A DNA stretch of 64,000 nucleotides from Streptomyces sp. B1I3 (GCF_030816615.1 NZ_JAUSYD010000001.1:744001-808000), one strand, 5' to 3'. Shown: positions 7,333 to 16,479, counted from the stretch's first letter. Numbers and translations are program-made. Notes: generated by a model not told the origin, from the sequence alone.

Positions 7333-9195
7333 GTGACTCCCCCTCTTCCTCCCCTGCCCCCGTGGCTCGGTCATGTGTTGCGGACCCAGCGCGGGCCGCT
7401 CCCGTGGAACGCCGTCCTGCGCGGGGCGCCGGCGTGCGTGCCGATGCTCGTGGCCGTGCTCGCCGAGCGGCCGACCGCCGGGGTGCCCGCCGCGCTGGGC
7501 GCGATGCTGGCCGGGATCAACGACCGGCCCGGCAGCCGCCGGGCCTCGGTCACCCGTCTCGGCGTCCCGGCTGTGGCGGGTGCGTCCGGACTGCTGCTCG
7601 GCACGTCGATCGCGGCGGCCGCGGGCGCCGGACGGTCGCTGGTTGCCCTGCCGCTCGTGTTCGGGCTCCTGGGGCTGGTGGCGGGCGCGCTCAGCTCGAC
7701 GGGCCCCGTCGCGTCGGCCTGCGGGACGCAGTTGCTGGTGGCGGCCGTGATCGGAGCCGGCATGCCGTTGCCGGAACCGGGTCCTCTGCGCGCACTGCTG
7801 TACCTGTCCGGTGCGGGCTGGCTGCTCCTGCTCCGGCTCGCCGTCCCGTCACCGGGCCGGCTCGGCGACGGGCCGTACCGCCTCGACGGAGAACGGGAAG
7901 CGGTCGCCGCGATGTACGAGGCGGTGGCCCGGCTGCTGCGGGCGACCGGCGGCCCGCATGCCCGGGCCGAACGGGCGGCCCTGAGCGCGGCCCTCGATCA
8001 CGCGCAGGACGCGCTGGCGGGACCGCGGCTGCGGCGCCACGCGAGTACCGCTGCCGAACGGCGGCTGCATGCCCGGTATGCGGCGGCGTTGCCGCTGGCC
8101 GAGGCCGCGACCGCACTGGCCTGGGCCGGGATGCCGCTGCCCGCCCGCATCACGGAGGGCCCACGCAGGCTGGCGGACGCGGTGCGCTCCGGAAAGCCCT
8201 GCGGGAGGCTCCCGGCCCCCGCTCGGACGGACGCGGGACTGCGTGCTCTGGACGATGCCCTGCTGGGGGCCGCGGCGGTCTTCGACCGCGCCGACCGCGC
8301 CGGGGACGTGTCGCCGAGGGCGGGGAAGGCGTTGCGGTACGCCTCTGCCGCAAGCCGGGCGTGGAGTGCCGCGGGCCGTGAGTACGGTCTGCGGGTGGCC
8401 ACGTGCTGTGTCACGAGTACGGCCGTGGCGCAGGCGCTGCATCACGAGCATTGGTACTGGCTGCCCGCCACCACGGTGTTCCTCGTCAAGCCGGACCTGG
8501 GTCCGCTGGCCTCACGCGTGCTGTGCAGAGCCGTGGGAACCGTGGTGGGGGCCGGGGTCTTCGCCGCACTGGCGCTGCTGCTGTCCGGTCCGCTCGCACT
8601 GGTCGCGGTGGTGGCGGTGTGCGGCGCGCTGCTGCCGGTGGCCACACGTCACTTCGCGGCGCAGACGGCGGTGGTCACCGTGCTGGTGCTGTCCCTCGTA
8701 CGGCTCGGCGGTGAACCCTCCGCCTCCTGGGAGCGGGTCGTGGAGTCCCTCCTCGCCTGCGCGACGGTGCTGCTCGTCGGCCACCTGCCGCTGCCCGGGC
8801 GGCGGGGGCACTCCGTACGGGCCGCCGTCGACACGGCGGTGGGAGCGGCGCACCGCTACCTGGGGCACGTCCTGGAAGCCCCGGGGGACCACACGGCCCG
8901 CGGGACACTACGACGCGACGCGTACCGGTCGCTCGCGGTGGCTCGTTCGGCCATCGAGCTCTCCGCCGCCGAACTGCCGTCGGTGGCACGGCACTCCGCC
9001 GGGTCCGAGGAGGTCGTGAGCGCCGTGGAGCGGCTCATCGACACGACGACCGCGTGTGCGGTGCAACTGGCGGAGCCGTCCTGTGGACTGCCGCCGTCCC
9101 ATGCCGAACAGCTCGCCGCCCATCTCTCGGAGCTCGACCGGGTCCGTTCGGCACCTGACCGGGCCGGGGTGATCGTAGGCCCGCCCCCGTCGTGA
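7333..9195 (+). CDS. FUSC-family membrane protein (putative aromatic compound exporter)
   Basis: A 620-residue protein with two hydrophobic blocks. Residues about 25-170 have 4-6 membrane helices. A long soluble Ala/Arg-rich region follows (about 175-345), and a second block (about 350-490) opens with HHEHWYWLPATTVFLVKPDLG, the conserved FUSC core. This layout is that of the FUSC/aromatic acid exporter family (AaeB/YccS-like); the substrate is not known. The GTG at 7333 follows an AGGA and lies just before the first hydrophobic stretch. Transcribed alone. A second, shorter FUSC protein is at 54188-55429. Confidence 0.8.
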   Translation: MTPPLPPLPPWLGHVLRTQRGPLPWNAVLRGAPACVPMLVAVLAERPTAGVPAALGAMLAGINDRPGSRRASVTRLGVPAVAGASGLLLGTSIAAAAGAGRSLVALPLVFGLLGLVAGALSSTGPVASACGTQLLVAAVIGAGMPLPEPGPLRALLYLSGAGWLLLLRLAVPSPGRLGDGPYRLDGEREAVAAMYEAVARLLRATGGPHARAERAALSAALDHAQDALAGPRLRRHASTAAERRLHARYAAALPLAEAATALAWAGMPLPARITEGPRRLADAVRSGKPCGRLPAPARTDAGLRALDDALLGAAAVFDRADRAGDVSPRAGKALRYASAASRAWSAAGREYGLRVATCCVTSTAVAQALHHEHWYWLPATTVFLVKPDLGPLASRVLCRAVGTVVGAGVFAALALLLSGPLALVAVVAVCGALLPVATRHFAAQTAVVTVLVLSLVRLGGEPSASWERVVESLLACATVLLVGHLPLPGRRGHSVRAAVDTAVGAAHRYLGHVLEAPGDHTARGTLRRDAYRSLAVARSAIELSAAELPSVARHSAGSEEVVSAVERLIDTTTACAVQLAEPSCGLPPSHAEQLAAHLSELDRVRSAPDRAGVIVGPPPS

Positions 9196-9445
9196 ACCCG
9201 GCGCGCTCGCAAGGGAGCCTCCGCCACTCGCCGGTCCTCCTGTCGGTCCGTCACCTGGACGGAGCGGCGTGACCGTTGCGGGCACGCCTCCTCGATCATG
9301 TGGATGAGGATGCAGCGGAGGGAGAACGCCTCCTCCCGCAGCCGGCCGCGCGTCCGGTCCGGCACACTGCGGTCGCACGGTCTCGTGCCGGCGCTGCGGG
9401 AAATCGGCCAGCCAGGCGCGGCCGCGGCCTCGTAGGATGCGCCGC

Positions 9446-9824
9446 ATGATCGCCGAACTGCAGTGCGTGGTGCTGGACAGCCCTGATCCGGCGCTGCTGG
9501 CCGCCCTTCTACGCGGCCGTCCTCGGTGGAACAGTCGATCAGCCCGACCGTCGGTGGGCTCTCGGCGCTGGCTGGGCGACCGTTCACACCCCGGCCGGAT
9601 TCGTCCTCGCCTTCCAGCGGGTCGAGGACTACCGGCCTCCGCGGTGGCCGGACCCCGAGCGCCCGCAGCATTTCCACACGGACTTCGCCGTCTCCGATCT
9701 GGGCCGCGCCCACGAGCAGGTGCTCGCTCTCGGCGCCACCTTGCTGGACGCAGGCCCGGCCGGACGGAGCTGGCGCGTCTACGCGGACCCCGCCGGCCAT
9801 CCGTTCTGCCTGGTCCGGCACTGA
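9446..9824 (+). pseudogene. Frameshifted VOC (glyoxalase-like) protein gene
   Basis: Reading from ATG 9446 gives MIAELQCVVLDSPDPALLAA, the usual start of small glyoxalase/VOC proteins. The frame is then lost. Continuing one base later from about 9507 gives FYAAVLGG, then GFVLAFQRVEDYRPPRWP, FHTDFAVSDL and RVYADPAGHPFCLVRH, ending with TGA at 9822-9824. That is a complete single-domain VOC protein of about 125 residues with its metal-ligand pattern (H, Q/E, H, E/D). The total length is 379 bases, one too many; the extra base is in the CCC run at 9504-9506. Either a real inactivating insertion or a sequencing error; the rest of the frame is intact, so any inactivation is recent. Confidence 0.75.
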
Positions 9825-9943
9825 GGCGGACGGTTTGGGCACCACCGGTGCCGGTACATGGTCCGGGCGTCCGGAGCGCTCGGGACGCCCGTTCCACCGG
9901 GCGGTGAGTCACACAGGTCAGCCGTGTCATGAGGCCGCGCGGG

Positions 9944-10285
9944 TCACCGGCTGATCAGTGTCACCGCCGCGCAGGCGCCGCTCGCCGCGGCCACGGCCAT
10001 GACGGACGCGGCCACGCAGCGGGCCCGCAGACGCTCGTACCGTGCGGTGTACTCACCCCGGAGTTCGGCGGCCCGGCCCACGATCCTCGTGAGGGATTCC
10101 CGGCAGACGACCACCCTATCCGCCACGTATACACGTTCGACGTCCTCACGCTGGGCCGTGGTGAGCCACGGCAGTTGTGCGGTGAAGAGGCCTGCCTGAC
10201 GGCGGGCCTCCTCGACCTCGGCGTTCCAGAGCAGGTAGCCCTCCACCTGGGCCAGGCCCCGGGCGCTCTCCTCGTCCCGCTTCAC
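9944..10285 (-). CDS. Hypothetical protein with C-terminal membrane helix, next to ctaD
   Basis: A 113-residue protein not recognised as a named family. It has a helical hydrophilic body (QVEGYLLWNAEVEEARRQAG, REDVERVYVADRV) and one C-terminal hydrophobic helix (VAASVMAVAAASGACAAVTL), so it is probably a tail-anchored membrane protein. The GTG at 10285 was chosen because GAGGAGG stands 5 bases before it; an in-frame ATG at 10318 has no such site. The gene starts 53 bases after the ctaD stop on the same strand and is probably co-transcribed with it, suggesting a role around that oxidase. Confidence 0.6.
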   Translation of the reverse strand: MKRDEESARGLAQVEGYLLWNAEVEEARRQAGLFTAQLPWLTTAQREDVERVYVADRVVVCRESLTRIVGRAAELRGEYTARYERLRARCVAASVMAVAAASGACAAVTLISR

Positions 10286-10338
10286 GCCGTCCTCCTCTCG
10301 TCGGGTCGTTCCTGTCATCGGGTCGTCGGTGCGAACCC

Positions 10339-12069
10339 TCAGGTCTGCTTGTCGCCCGGCGCCACCGTGACGGACTCGTCGGGGCGGGTCGCCATCTCCT
10401 CGAGGGCTCGCACCGAGGGGTGGTGCAGGTCGAACGCCGGGGATTCCGAACGGATCCGCGGCAGGCTGAGGAAGTTGTGCCGCGGCGGCGGGCAGGTGGT
10501 GGCCCATTCGAGCGAACGGCCGTAGCCCCACGGGTCGTCGACCTCGATCTTCTCGCCGTACTTGGCCGTCTTCCAGACGTTGTACAGGAAGGGGAGCATG
10601 GACAGACCCAACAGGAAGGAGGCGATCGTGGAGATCGTGTTGAGCGCGGTGAAGCCGTCGGCGGCGAGGTAGTCCGCGTAACGACGCGGCATGCCCTCGG
10701 CTCCGAGCCAGTGCTGCACCAGGAACGTGCCGTGGAAGCCGACGAACAGCGTCCAGAACGTCATCTTCCCGAGGCGCTCGTCCAGCATCTTGCCGGTGAA
10801 TTTCGGCCACCAGAAATGGAATCCGGCGAACATCGCGAAGACCACGGTACCGAAGACGACGTAGTGGAAGTGCGCGACGACGAAATACGAGTCGGAGACG
10901 TGGAAGTCCAGCGGCGGCGAGGCCAGGATCACGCCGGTCAGACCACCGAAGAGGAAGGTCACGAGAAAGCCGATCGACCAGAGCATCGGTGTCTCGAAGG
11001 AAAGCGACCCCTTCCACATCGTGCCGATCCAGTTGAAGAACTTCACACCGGTCGGTACCGCGATCAGGAAGGTCATGAACGAGAAGAACGGCAACAGCAC
11101 ACCGCCCGTGACGTACATGTGGTGCGCCCACACCGTCGCGGAAAGGCCGGCGATGGCGATCGTCGCGCTGATCAGGCCGACGTATCCGAAAATCGGCTTC
11201 CGGCTGAACACCGGAATGATCTCGGAGACGATGCCGAAGAACGGCAGGGCGATGATGTACACCTCTGGATGGCCGAAGAACCAGAAGAGGTGTTGCCACA
11301 GCAACGCACCACCGTTGGCCGGGTCGAAGATGTGCGCGCCGAATTTACGGTCGGCCATCAGCGCGAGGAGCGCGGCGGCCAGGACGGGGAAGGCCAGCAG
11401 GACCAGCACACCGGTCAGCAGGACGTTCCACGTGAAGATCGGCATACGGAACATCGTCATGCCGGGGGCGCGCATGCAGATGATCGTGGTGATGAAGTTG
11501 ACCGAGCCGAGGATCGTACCGAAGCCGGAGAAGGCCAGACCCATCACCCACAGGTTGGCCCCGGCACCTGGCGTCCGGATCACGTCCGACAGCGGGGTGT
11601 AGGCGAACCACCCGAAGTCGGCCGCACCCTGCGGGGTGAGGAAGCCGGAGACGGCGATGAGCGAGCCGAAGAGGTACAGCCAGTAGGCAAGCATGTTCAG
11701 CCGCGGGAACGCCACGTCGGGCGCGCCGATCTGCAGCGGCATGATCCAGTTCGCGAAGCCGGCGAACAGCGGCGTCGCGAACATCAGCAGCATGACCGTG
11801 CCGTGCATCGTGAACGCCTGGTTGTACTGCTCGTTCGACACGATCTGAATACCGGGGCGGGCCAGCTCGGCGCGCATCACGAGCGCCAGGACTCCACCGA
11901 TGAGGAAGAACAGGAACGAGGTGGCCAGGTACAGCGTGCCGATCGTCTTGTGGTCGGTGGTGGTCAGCCACTTGATGACCAGGGCACCCGGCCGGAGACT
12001 CCGGACGGGCAGCTCGTCCTGGTAGGCGGGATCGGCTTCCGCCGATGCTGAGGGGCCCCTCGTCGTCAC
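10339..12069 (-). CDS. ctaD: Cytochrome c oxidase subunit I (aa3-type)
   Basis: A 576-residue protein with 12 membrane helices, the haem-copper core subunit that reduces oxygen to water. Visible ligands: [10 protein letters not shown] (haem a histidine), [12 protein letters not shown] (CuB histidine and the cross-linked tyrosine), WAHHMYVTG (two CuB histidines) and [10 protein letters not shown] (haem a3 and haem a histidines). The length is normal. GTG at 12069 has AAGGAG 7 bases upstream. The subunit II and III and bc1 genes are not adjacent, so this is an isolated copy; streptomycetes often carry more than one ctaD, and this is probably the secondary one. Confidence 0.95.
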   Translation of the reverse strand: MTTRGPSASAEADPAYQDELPVRSLRPGALVIKWLTTTDHKTIGTLYLATSFLFFLIGGVLALVMRAELARPGIQIVSNEQYNQAFTMHGTVMLLMFATPLFAGFANWIMPLQIGAPDVAFPRLNMLAYWLYLFGSLIAVSGFLTPQGAADFGWFAYTPLSDVIRTPGAGANLWVMGLAFSGFGTILGSVNFITTIICMRAPGMTMFRMPIFTWNVLLTGVLVLLAFPVLAAALLALMADRKFGAHIFDPANGGALLWQHLFWFFGHPEVYIIALPFFGIVSEIIPVFSRKPIFGYVGLISATIAIAGLSATVWAHHMYVTGGVLLPFFSFMTFLIAVPTGVKFFNWIGTMWKGSLSFETPMLWSIGFLVTFLFGGLTGVILASPPLDFHVSDSYFVVAHFHYVVFGTVVFAMFAGFHFWWPKFTGKMLDERLGKMTFWTLFVGFHGTFLVQHWLGAEGMPRRYADYLAADGFTALNTISTIASFLLGLSMLPFLYNVWKTAKYGEKIEVDDPWGYGRSLEWATTCPPPRHNFLSLPRIRSESPAFDLHHPSVRALEEMATRPDESVTVAPGDKQT

Positions 12070-12226
12070 TGCGGCACTCCTTCGGTCGACGGCCGGATGT
12101 GAACTCGGCGACCAGGATGGACCCCCTTCAGCGGTACCGCGCGACATCCCCGTCGGTACTCCACCAGTGGTTGGCAAAGGACACTCCATTGGCCGATGGT
12201 GAAGACGCCCGTGTTGACGTGACTTC

Positions 12227-12778
12227 TCAGCCGCCGGCCCAGGAGCGCAACGCCTGCCGCGAAGGGAAGTCGGCGACGTTCTTGTCGAGCGGACTGTCGG
12301 TGTACTGGTGCACGCGCCAGGAGGCCTCGATCCGCGGCTTTCCGGCCGGCACGTGGTCGGCGATCCAGAGTCCGTCGCCCGCGTAGGCGCTCGTGTCGTG
12401 GGTGCGCCAGAAGGAGCGGTTGCAGTAGAGGAGAACGCGGTGATGCGGCCTCAGCCGTTTCACCTCCCGGATGAAGCGGTCCTTGTCCTTGCTGCCGGCG
12501 TGCGTGCCCTCACCGGTCTGTTCCCAGTCGGCGGCGAGGAGATCGCCCGGCTTCTCCGGCGTCCGGGCGACGAAGTAGGCCGCCTGCTCCTTCGCGTGTC
12601 CCGGCCACAGGAAGTGGTAGAAGCCGACCACGCATCCGGCTTCCCTGGCCCGGGCGACTTGTCCTTCGAGTCGTGGATTGACGTACGAGCGGCCTTCGGT
12701 GGCCTTGACGAAGACGAAGTCCAGGCCGTCCGTATCGAAGTCCGTCTGATGGGAGCTCACATCGACGCCGTGCAGCAC
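12227..12778 (-). CDS. Small GH25-family muramidase (lysozyme-like)
   Basis: A 183-residue single-domain protein of glycoside hydrolase family 25, which cuts the MurNAc-GlcNAc bond of peptidoglycan. HGVDVSSHQ holds the first conserved Asp (residue 6), FVFVKATEG follows, and LLAADWEQ holds the catalytic Asp84/Glu86 pair. There is no signal peptide, so it is either cytosolic or exported by another route. Three GTG codons cluster at 12787, 12784 and 12778; the last was chosen because GGAGG lies 8 bases before it. Confidence 0.8.
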   Translation of the reverse strand: MLHGVDVSSHQTDFDTDGLDFVFVKATEGRSYVNPRLEGQVARAREAGCVVGFYHFLWPGHAKEQAAYFVARTPEKPGDLLAADWEQTGEGTHAGSKDKDRFIREVKRLRPHHRVLLYCNRSFWRTHDTSAYAGDGLWIADHVPAGKPRIEASWRVHQYTDSPLDKNVADFPSRQALRSWAGG

Positions 12779-13035
12779 GGCCACCACCTCCGAGGGGGCG
12801 CTGTGATTCCGCTTCTCTCCCCATAGGTGCCCACCTGGGACGTTCCCATCCGACGGCCGACCGCAGAACCGATTCACCAGAATCAGAACGCTTGTGCGCC
12901 GGGTGCACCGGGCCGCAGCCGAGATCCCGCCGTCCGGGGGTCGCGCGGGATGGGCCACACTGTGGAACGCCAACCGTTCGCACAGGCCCGACCGGCTTCC
13001 GTCAGGCGCCCGGCCGACCGTGCACAAGGAGCCTC

Positions 13036-13542
13036 ATGCGCCGCACCATGTCCGTGTCGGACAGCATCCTGATCAAGGCAGCCCCCACGGCCGTGTACGA
13101 ACAGCTCAGCGACCCTACGGCCATGGGGCGCTGGAGCCCGGAGAACCGGGGTGCGCGTGTACTCGGCGGCCGGCGGGACGCCCATGTGGGCATGGTCTTC
13201 GAAGGCCGTAACAGGCGCGGTTCGTTCCGCTGGACGACGAGGTGCACGGTGACCGCCGCCGACCCGGGTGAACGGTTCGCCTTCCGCGTGCACGCGATCG
13301 GCGCCCGGCGGCCTTGGCTGCCCGGCGCGATCGCCCTGTGGGAGTACCGCTTCGAGGCGGTCGACGGTTGCACACGGGTGACGGAGACGTGGACCGACAA
13401 CCGGCGGTCGTGGCCCGATGTCCTCGCGAACGCGTTCGACCGGGTCGCGACGCGTGGGCACACATTCGCCGAGTTCCAGCGCGGCAACATCCGCACGACT
13501 CTTCAGCGCCTCAAGGCCGCACTGGAGCAGGAGGGCGGGTAG
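13036..13542 (+). CDS. SRPBCC-family (polyketide cyclase/START-like) protein
   Basis: A 168-residue protein of the SRPBCC fold. SDSILIKAAPTAVYEQLSDPTAMGRWSPE is the family start (first strand plus the two helices that cap the pocket), EYRFEAVDGCTRVTETW is the late strand region, and a long C-terminal helix (NIRTTLQRLKAALEQE) closes the ligand cavity. Proteins of this fold bind hydrophobic ligands; the ligand here is unknown. AAGGA stands 5 bases before the ATG. It is divergent from the muramidase gene. Confidence 0.8.
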   Translation: MRRTMSVSDSILIKAAPTAVYEQLSDPTAMGRWSPENRGARVLGGRRDAHVGMVFEGRNRRGSFRWTTRCTVTAADPGERFAFRVHAIGARRPWLPGAIALWEYRFEAVDGCTRVTETWTDNRRSWPDVLANAFDRVATRGHTFAEFQRGNIRTTLQRLKAALEQEGG

Positions 13543-13704
13543 CCTCCGAGAACTCCTCACGAACCGGTCTTCGAGGTGATCGGATCGCTCGCGGCCAGCG
13601 ATCTGCGGTGGAACGGCGAAGGAGCCGATGTCCAGGCAACCGCACGCCACCGGCGTATGCGGGCCGGGTCCGGACACGCAGGAGCAGAAGACGCCGACAG
13701 GCGC

Positions 13705-13734
13705 TCCGTCAGGGTCCGTCAGGGTCCGTCAGGG
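13705..13734. repeat. Three exact 10-base tandem repeats over a stop codon
   Basis: TCCGTCAGGG is repeated three times head to tail. The stop codon of the pentapeptide-repeat gene (13719-13721, minus strand) lies in the middle copy. Because 10 is not a multiple of 3, gain or loss of a unit upstream of the stop would change the C-terminus. Confidence 0.8.
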
Positions 13735-14585
13735 GTCATGGACCAGTGGGTGGGTCGGCCGAGGGACCTCGGCAGCCGTGTGGCAGCGTTGCCCTTCGCC
13801 GCGTTCAGCTGGGACTGGGTGACGAAAAGGGTTCCGGTGAGGTCGGCGTCCGACAGGTCGGCGTCGCGGAAGTCCGCGCCGATGAGGTCGGCACCACGCA
13901 GGTCGGCGCCGCGCAGGTCTGCCGCGATGAGGTAGGCCCCGCGGAGGTCGGCGCCCCGCAGGTCGGCGCCTTGGAGACGGGCGCCGATGAGATCGGCACC
14001 CCGGCGGATGCGCTTGTCACGCCTGTTCCCCCGCGGACCGGTGCTTCGCACGAGTTCGCCCGCCCTCTGCAGCAGCGCGGCGACCTTCTCGCGGTGCGCG
14101 GAGACGTCCAGCTCGGCGAGGTCCTCGGCACTGCCGTGCGTGAGGCGTTCGGTGGCTTCGAAGGCGGCGCGGAGCTCCCCGTGCACAGGCTCGGCGGCGG
14201 GCAGAGCGAGTGCTTCGGTGAGGTACCAGAGGAGTTCGTGGAGCCGCCGCATCACCGGGAAGACCTGGAACATCTGCGGGGCGGTGTCCGGTGCGCGCTT
14301 CCAGTCCCTGCCGCCGTAGGTCTCCTGGGAGACCTTCTGGCCGGCTCCGAAGCAGTCGTACACCGTGCAACCGGAGAAGCCGGCCGGCCGCAGCCGGGCG
14401 TGTATGCCACAGCGGAAGTCGTCCCGTAGGTTGCGGCAGGGTTCGCCCGCGTCCTTGTTGATCGCGAAGTCGGCCGACGCGGTAAGCGTCAGGGCCACGC
14501 AGCACAGCCCGAAGCAGTTCGCGCAGTCGGCGCGCAGAGCGGCCCGGCCGGTGACGGGTGCGGCGGTCGGATCGTTGTCGGGCAC
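13719..14585 (-). CDS. Pentapeptide-repeat protein with N-terminal Cys-rich domain
   Basis: A 288-residue protein with two parts. Residues 21-78 hold eight cysteines (21, 24, 28, 29, 50, 59, 73, 78) in a CxxCx3CC...C...C...C...C layout, resembling the zinc/iron-binding CxxCxxCC (YkgJ) family. After a helical middle, residues about 190-247 are pentapeptide repeats of the A(D/N)LxG type (GADLRGADLRGAYLIAADL). Pentapeptide repeats form a right-handed square helix; some mimic DNA and protect gyrase, most are uncharacterised. Fusion to a metal-binding domain suggests a redox or metal role; not established. GTG at 14585 has GGAGGAA 8 bases upstream. Related proteins appear to be common in Streptomyces. 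Confidence 0.8.
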   Translation of the reverse strand: MPDNDPTAAPVTGRAALRADCANCFGLCCVALTLTASADFAINKDAGEPCRNLRDDFRCGIHARLRPAGFSGCTVYDCFGAGQKVSQETYGGRDWKRAPDTAPQMFQVFPVMRRLHELLWYLTEALALPAAEPVHGELRAAFEATERLTHGSAEDLAELDVSAHREKVAALLQRAGELVRSTGPRGNRRDKRIRRGADLIGARLQGADLRGADLRGAYLIAADLRGADLRGADLIGADFRDADLSDADLTGTLFVTQSQLNAAKGNAATRLPRSLGRPTHWSMTPDGP

Positions 14586-14719
14586 GTGTGCGCTTCCTCC
14601 GGTGCGTGCGGGTGGGAAGAGCTTATCGGCCGTCCGGGTCGGGTCGCGCCCGCCCGCTGTCAGTGGGCGGGCGCACACTGACAGCGCAGTGGGCGGAGTG
14701 CTGACGGAGGAGGCGGTTC

Positions 14720-15211
14720 GTGGACACGTCGCAGGAGGGCGGGTTCGAGCCGGCGACGGGGGACGGACCGGCGGTGACCGGGCCTCAGGGCGGGCGCGAG
14801 GCGGTGGTGCGGACCGCGTTCGAAGGGCTGTTGCAGATCAGGCGGCTCATGCATGCGGGCCTGGGGGACCCGGGATGCGCACCCGCGCCATGGGAGGTGC
14901 ACCGGCCGGTGCGGGCCGTGGCGCTGGCACTGGAGGCCGCCGGGATATCCGCCTCCGCGGTCGGCCCCTCCGGGGAGCGGACCGCCACGGGCTACCGCGT
15001 GTGCGCGGGCGAGGCTCCGGGTTCCGTACGCGTCGAGTGGGTCGGTCCGCCCGGGGGCGGAGCGGCTCATGGGGAGGAGGAGGCCCTGGCCGGGTGCGTG
15101 ACGGTGTTGCGGCGGCTGGGCTGGACGGCTCTTCTGTACCGGGGACCACGCCGACGGCGCTTCCTGGAGGTCGAAGCACCGGCTGCCGCTTCGCGGAGGG
15201 AGCAGGACTGA
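14720..15211 (+). CDS. Hypothetical protein
   Basis: A 163-residue protein I do not recognise. It has an acidic, flexible N-terminus, a helical core (AVVRTAFEGLLQIRRLMHAG), a sheet-like middle (GYRVCAGEAPGSVRVEWVG) and a basic C-terminus. No membrane segment or signal peptide is visible. GTG at 14720 with GGAGGAGG 6 bases upstream and typical codon bias support a real gene. It is followed 86 bases later by another small unknown gene on the same strand. Confidence 0.65.
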   Translation: MDTSQEGGFEPATGDGPAVTGPQGGREAVVRTAFEGLLQIRRLMHAGLGDPGCAPAPWEVHRPVRAVALALEAAGISASAVGPSGERTATGYRVCAGEAPGSVRVEWVGPPGGGAAHGEEEALAGCVTVLRRLGWTALLYRGPRRRRFLEVEAPAAASRREQD

Positions 15212-15297
15212 ACAGGTCTCCCGCACGCGCGAAGGTGCGTTGTCAGACCCGTGGGGGATGCTTGACGGTCCGACACCTCTGAGCGGGAGATGCTGAC

Positions 15298-15525
15298 ATG
15301 CGCAATGACGAGATCGCCGCGGCCAAGGCGTACGTCCGTCTACTGGAGGCGACGCGCGCCGCGCTGGCGGACCCGTCCGACGCCCCTCTGTACATGCCGT
15401 TGCTCGCTTCCCCGATCGAGGAAGCGGACGAGGCTCTGCGCAGCGCGGGATTTGCGGGGAACGAGGAACGTCTCTTCGCTGTCGTACGGGCGCTGCAGCC
15501 GAGCCTGAGCGCTTCGGACCGCTGA
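15298..15525 (+). CDS. Small hypothetical protein
   Basis: A 75-residue, mostly helical acidic protein (NDEIAAAKAYVRLLEATRAAL, SPIEEADEALRSAGF) of unknown function. ATG 15298 has GGGAG 8 bases upstream. A large bidirectional terminator follows 26 bases after the stop, so the transcript ends here. Confidence 0.65.
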   Translation: MRNDEIAAAKAYVRLLEATRAALADPSDAPLYMPLLASPIEEADEALRSAGFAGNEERLFAVVRALQPSLSASDR

Positions 15526-15551
15526 CGGATCCGCCCGGCGGACGCACGGGT

Positions 15552-15600
15552 GCCGTGGTGGGTGATCCGCCTGTGCGCGACGGGGATCACCCACCACGGC
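15552..15600. terminator. Bidirectional hairpin terminator
   Basis: A perfect 17-base-pair inverted repeat (15552-15568 and 15584-15600) with a 15-base loop, between two converging genes (stops at 15525 and 15612). It can serve both. Confidence 0.85.
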
Positions 15601-15611
15601 CCCGGCGGTGG

Positions 15612-16370
15612 TTACCGGCTGCCGTACATGAGCGAGCCCGGTGTCGTCAGGAGCTCGCCGGTCTCGAGCCAGGTCTTGAGGCCGGAAAGGATCATCGGCC
15701 AGCCGCCGTACAGCTGGTCGTTGGCGCCCTCGCGCAGTTCGTCGTGGGTGACCGTCAGGCGGCAGGAGTCGCCGACCGGCTCGATCTCCCACGTCACGCG
15801 GGTCTCCCCCTCGCTCTTCACGTCGTCGCTCCAGAGCGCCACCATGCTCTGGACCAGTCTGCGTGGCGGGTCGACCTCCAGATTCCGGCCCTCTCCGAGC
15901 GGGCCGCCGGCCCCCGGAGCGCTCATCTCGAAGCGCGAGCCCGGTGTCCAGTCGGAGGTGACGCGGGCACCGAAGTTGTACGTGCTTCTGATCTCGGGGT
16001 CCGTGATCGCCTCCCAGAGGCGTTCGGGGGTGGTGCGGATGTAGATCTCGAAGACCTTCTCCATCGGATTCTCCAGTCGGCTCTTGAGGCCGCTGAGCCC
16101 CGCGGCCCAGGGTTCCGCGTACTTGCTCACCCACCGGTCGTGGATGAGCCGGATGGGCACCGGGTTGAGGAAGTGCAGCTTTTCCCGGCCCCGTCGTCTG
16201 GTGACCACCAGACCCGCCGCCTCCAGCAGCCTCAGGTGCTTCATCACCGCGAAGCGTGTGATCTCGAAGCGCGCCTCCAACGCACTCAGTGTCTGTCCGT
16301 CACTGCGGAAGAGCTCGTCGAGCAGACTGCGCCGCGTCGGATCAGCCAGCGCCTTGAAGACCGCGTCCAT
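15612..16370 (-). CDS. ArsR-family regulator fused to SRPBCC (AHSA1-like) domain
   Basis: A 252-residue two-domain protein. Residues 1-90 are an ArsR winged helix (MDAVFKALADPTRRSLLDEL, FEITRFAVMKHLRLLEAAGLV). Residues about 105-245 are an AHSA1/SRPBCC domain (EKVFEIYIRTTPERLWEAITDPE, GWPMILSGLKTWLETG). The fold binds hydrophobic ligands, so the second part may sense a small molecule and control DNA binding; this is inference. No metal-binding cysteines of classical ArsR sensors are visible. ATG 16370 fits the family start; an ATG at 16391 lies inside the operator palindrome. No good ribosome site precedes either. Confidence 0.8.
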   Translation of the reverse strand: MDAVFKALADPTRRSLLDELFRSDGQTLSALEARFEITRFAVMKHLRLLEAAGLVVTRRRGREKLHFLNPVPIRLIHDRWVSKYAEPWAAGLSGLKSRLENPMEKVFEIYIRTTPERLWEAITDPEIRSTYNFGARVTSDWTPGSRFEMSAPGAGGPLGEGRNLEVDPPRRLVQSMVALWSDDVKSEGETRVTWEIEPVGDSCRLTVTHDELREGANDQLYGGWPMILSGLKTWLETGELLTTPGSLMYGSR

Positions 16371-16383
16371 ACGTCCAAAATAG

Positions 16384-16399
16384 GTGACCATTTGGTCAC
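16384..16399. promoter_or_regulatory. Palindromic operator for the ArsR-SRPBCC regulator
   Basis: A perfect inverted repeat GTGACCA-TT-TGGTCAC, 14 bases before the ATG of the ArsR-type gene. Size and position fit an autoregulatory site. The binder is inferred. Confidence 0.65.
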
Positions 16400-16442
16400 A
16401 TGTCAACATCCGAAGCGCCGGACGTACGCTCCGCCGGGGTAG

Positions 16443-16454
16443 TGAATTGATTCA
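16443..16454. promoter_or_regulatory. Upstream LacI-type operator of rhamnose genes (O1)
   Basis: TGAATTGATTCA shares the TGAA....TTCA arms of LacI-family operators. It lies 26 bases upstream of the -35 element of the rhaI promoter and 77 bases (centre to centre) from a second copy. Confidence 0.6.
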
Positions 16455-16479
16455 AATCAAGAACGACGTGACCAGCTGC

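Noticed and set aside
10420..12051. A 543-codon plus-strand frame antisense to ctaD
   Set aside because: Charged low-complexity product; ctaD on the other strand is certain.
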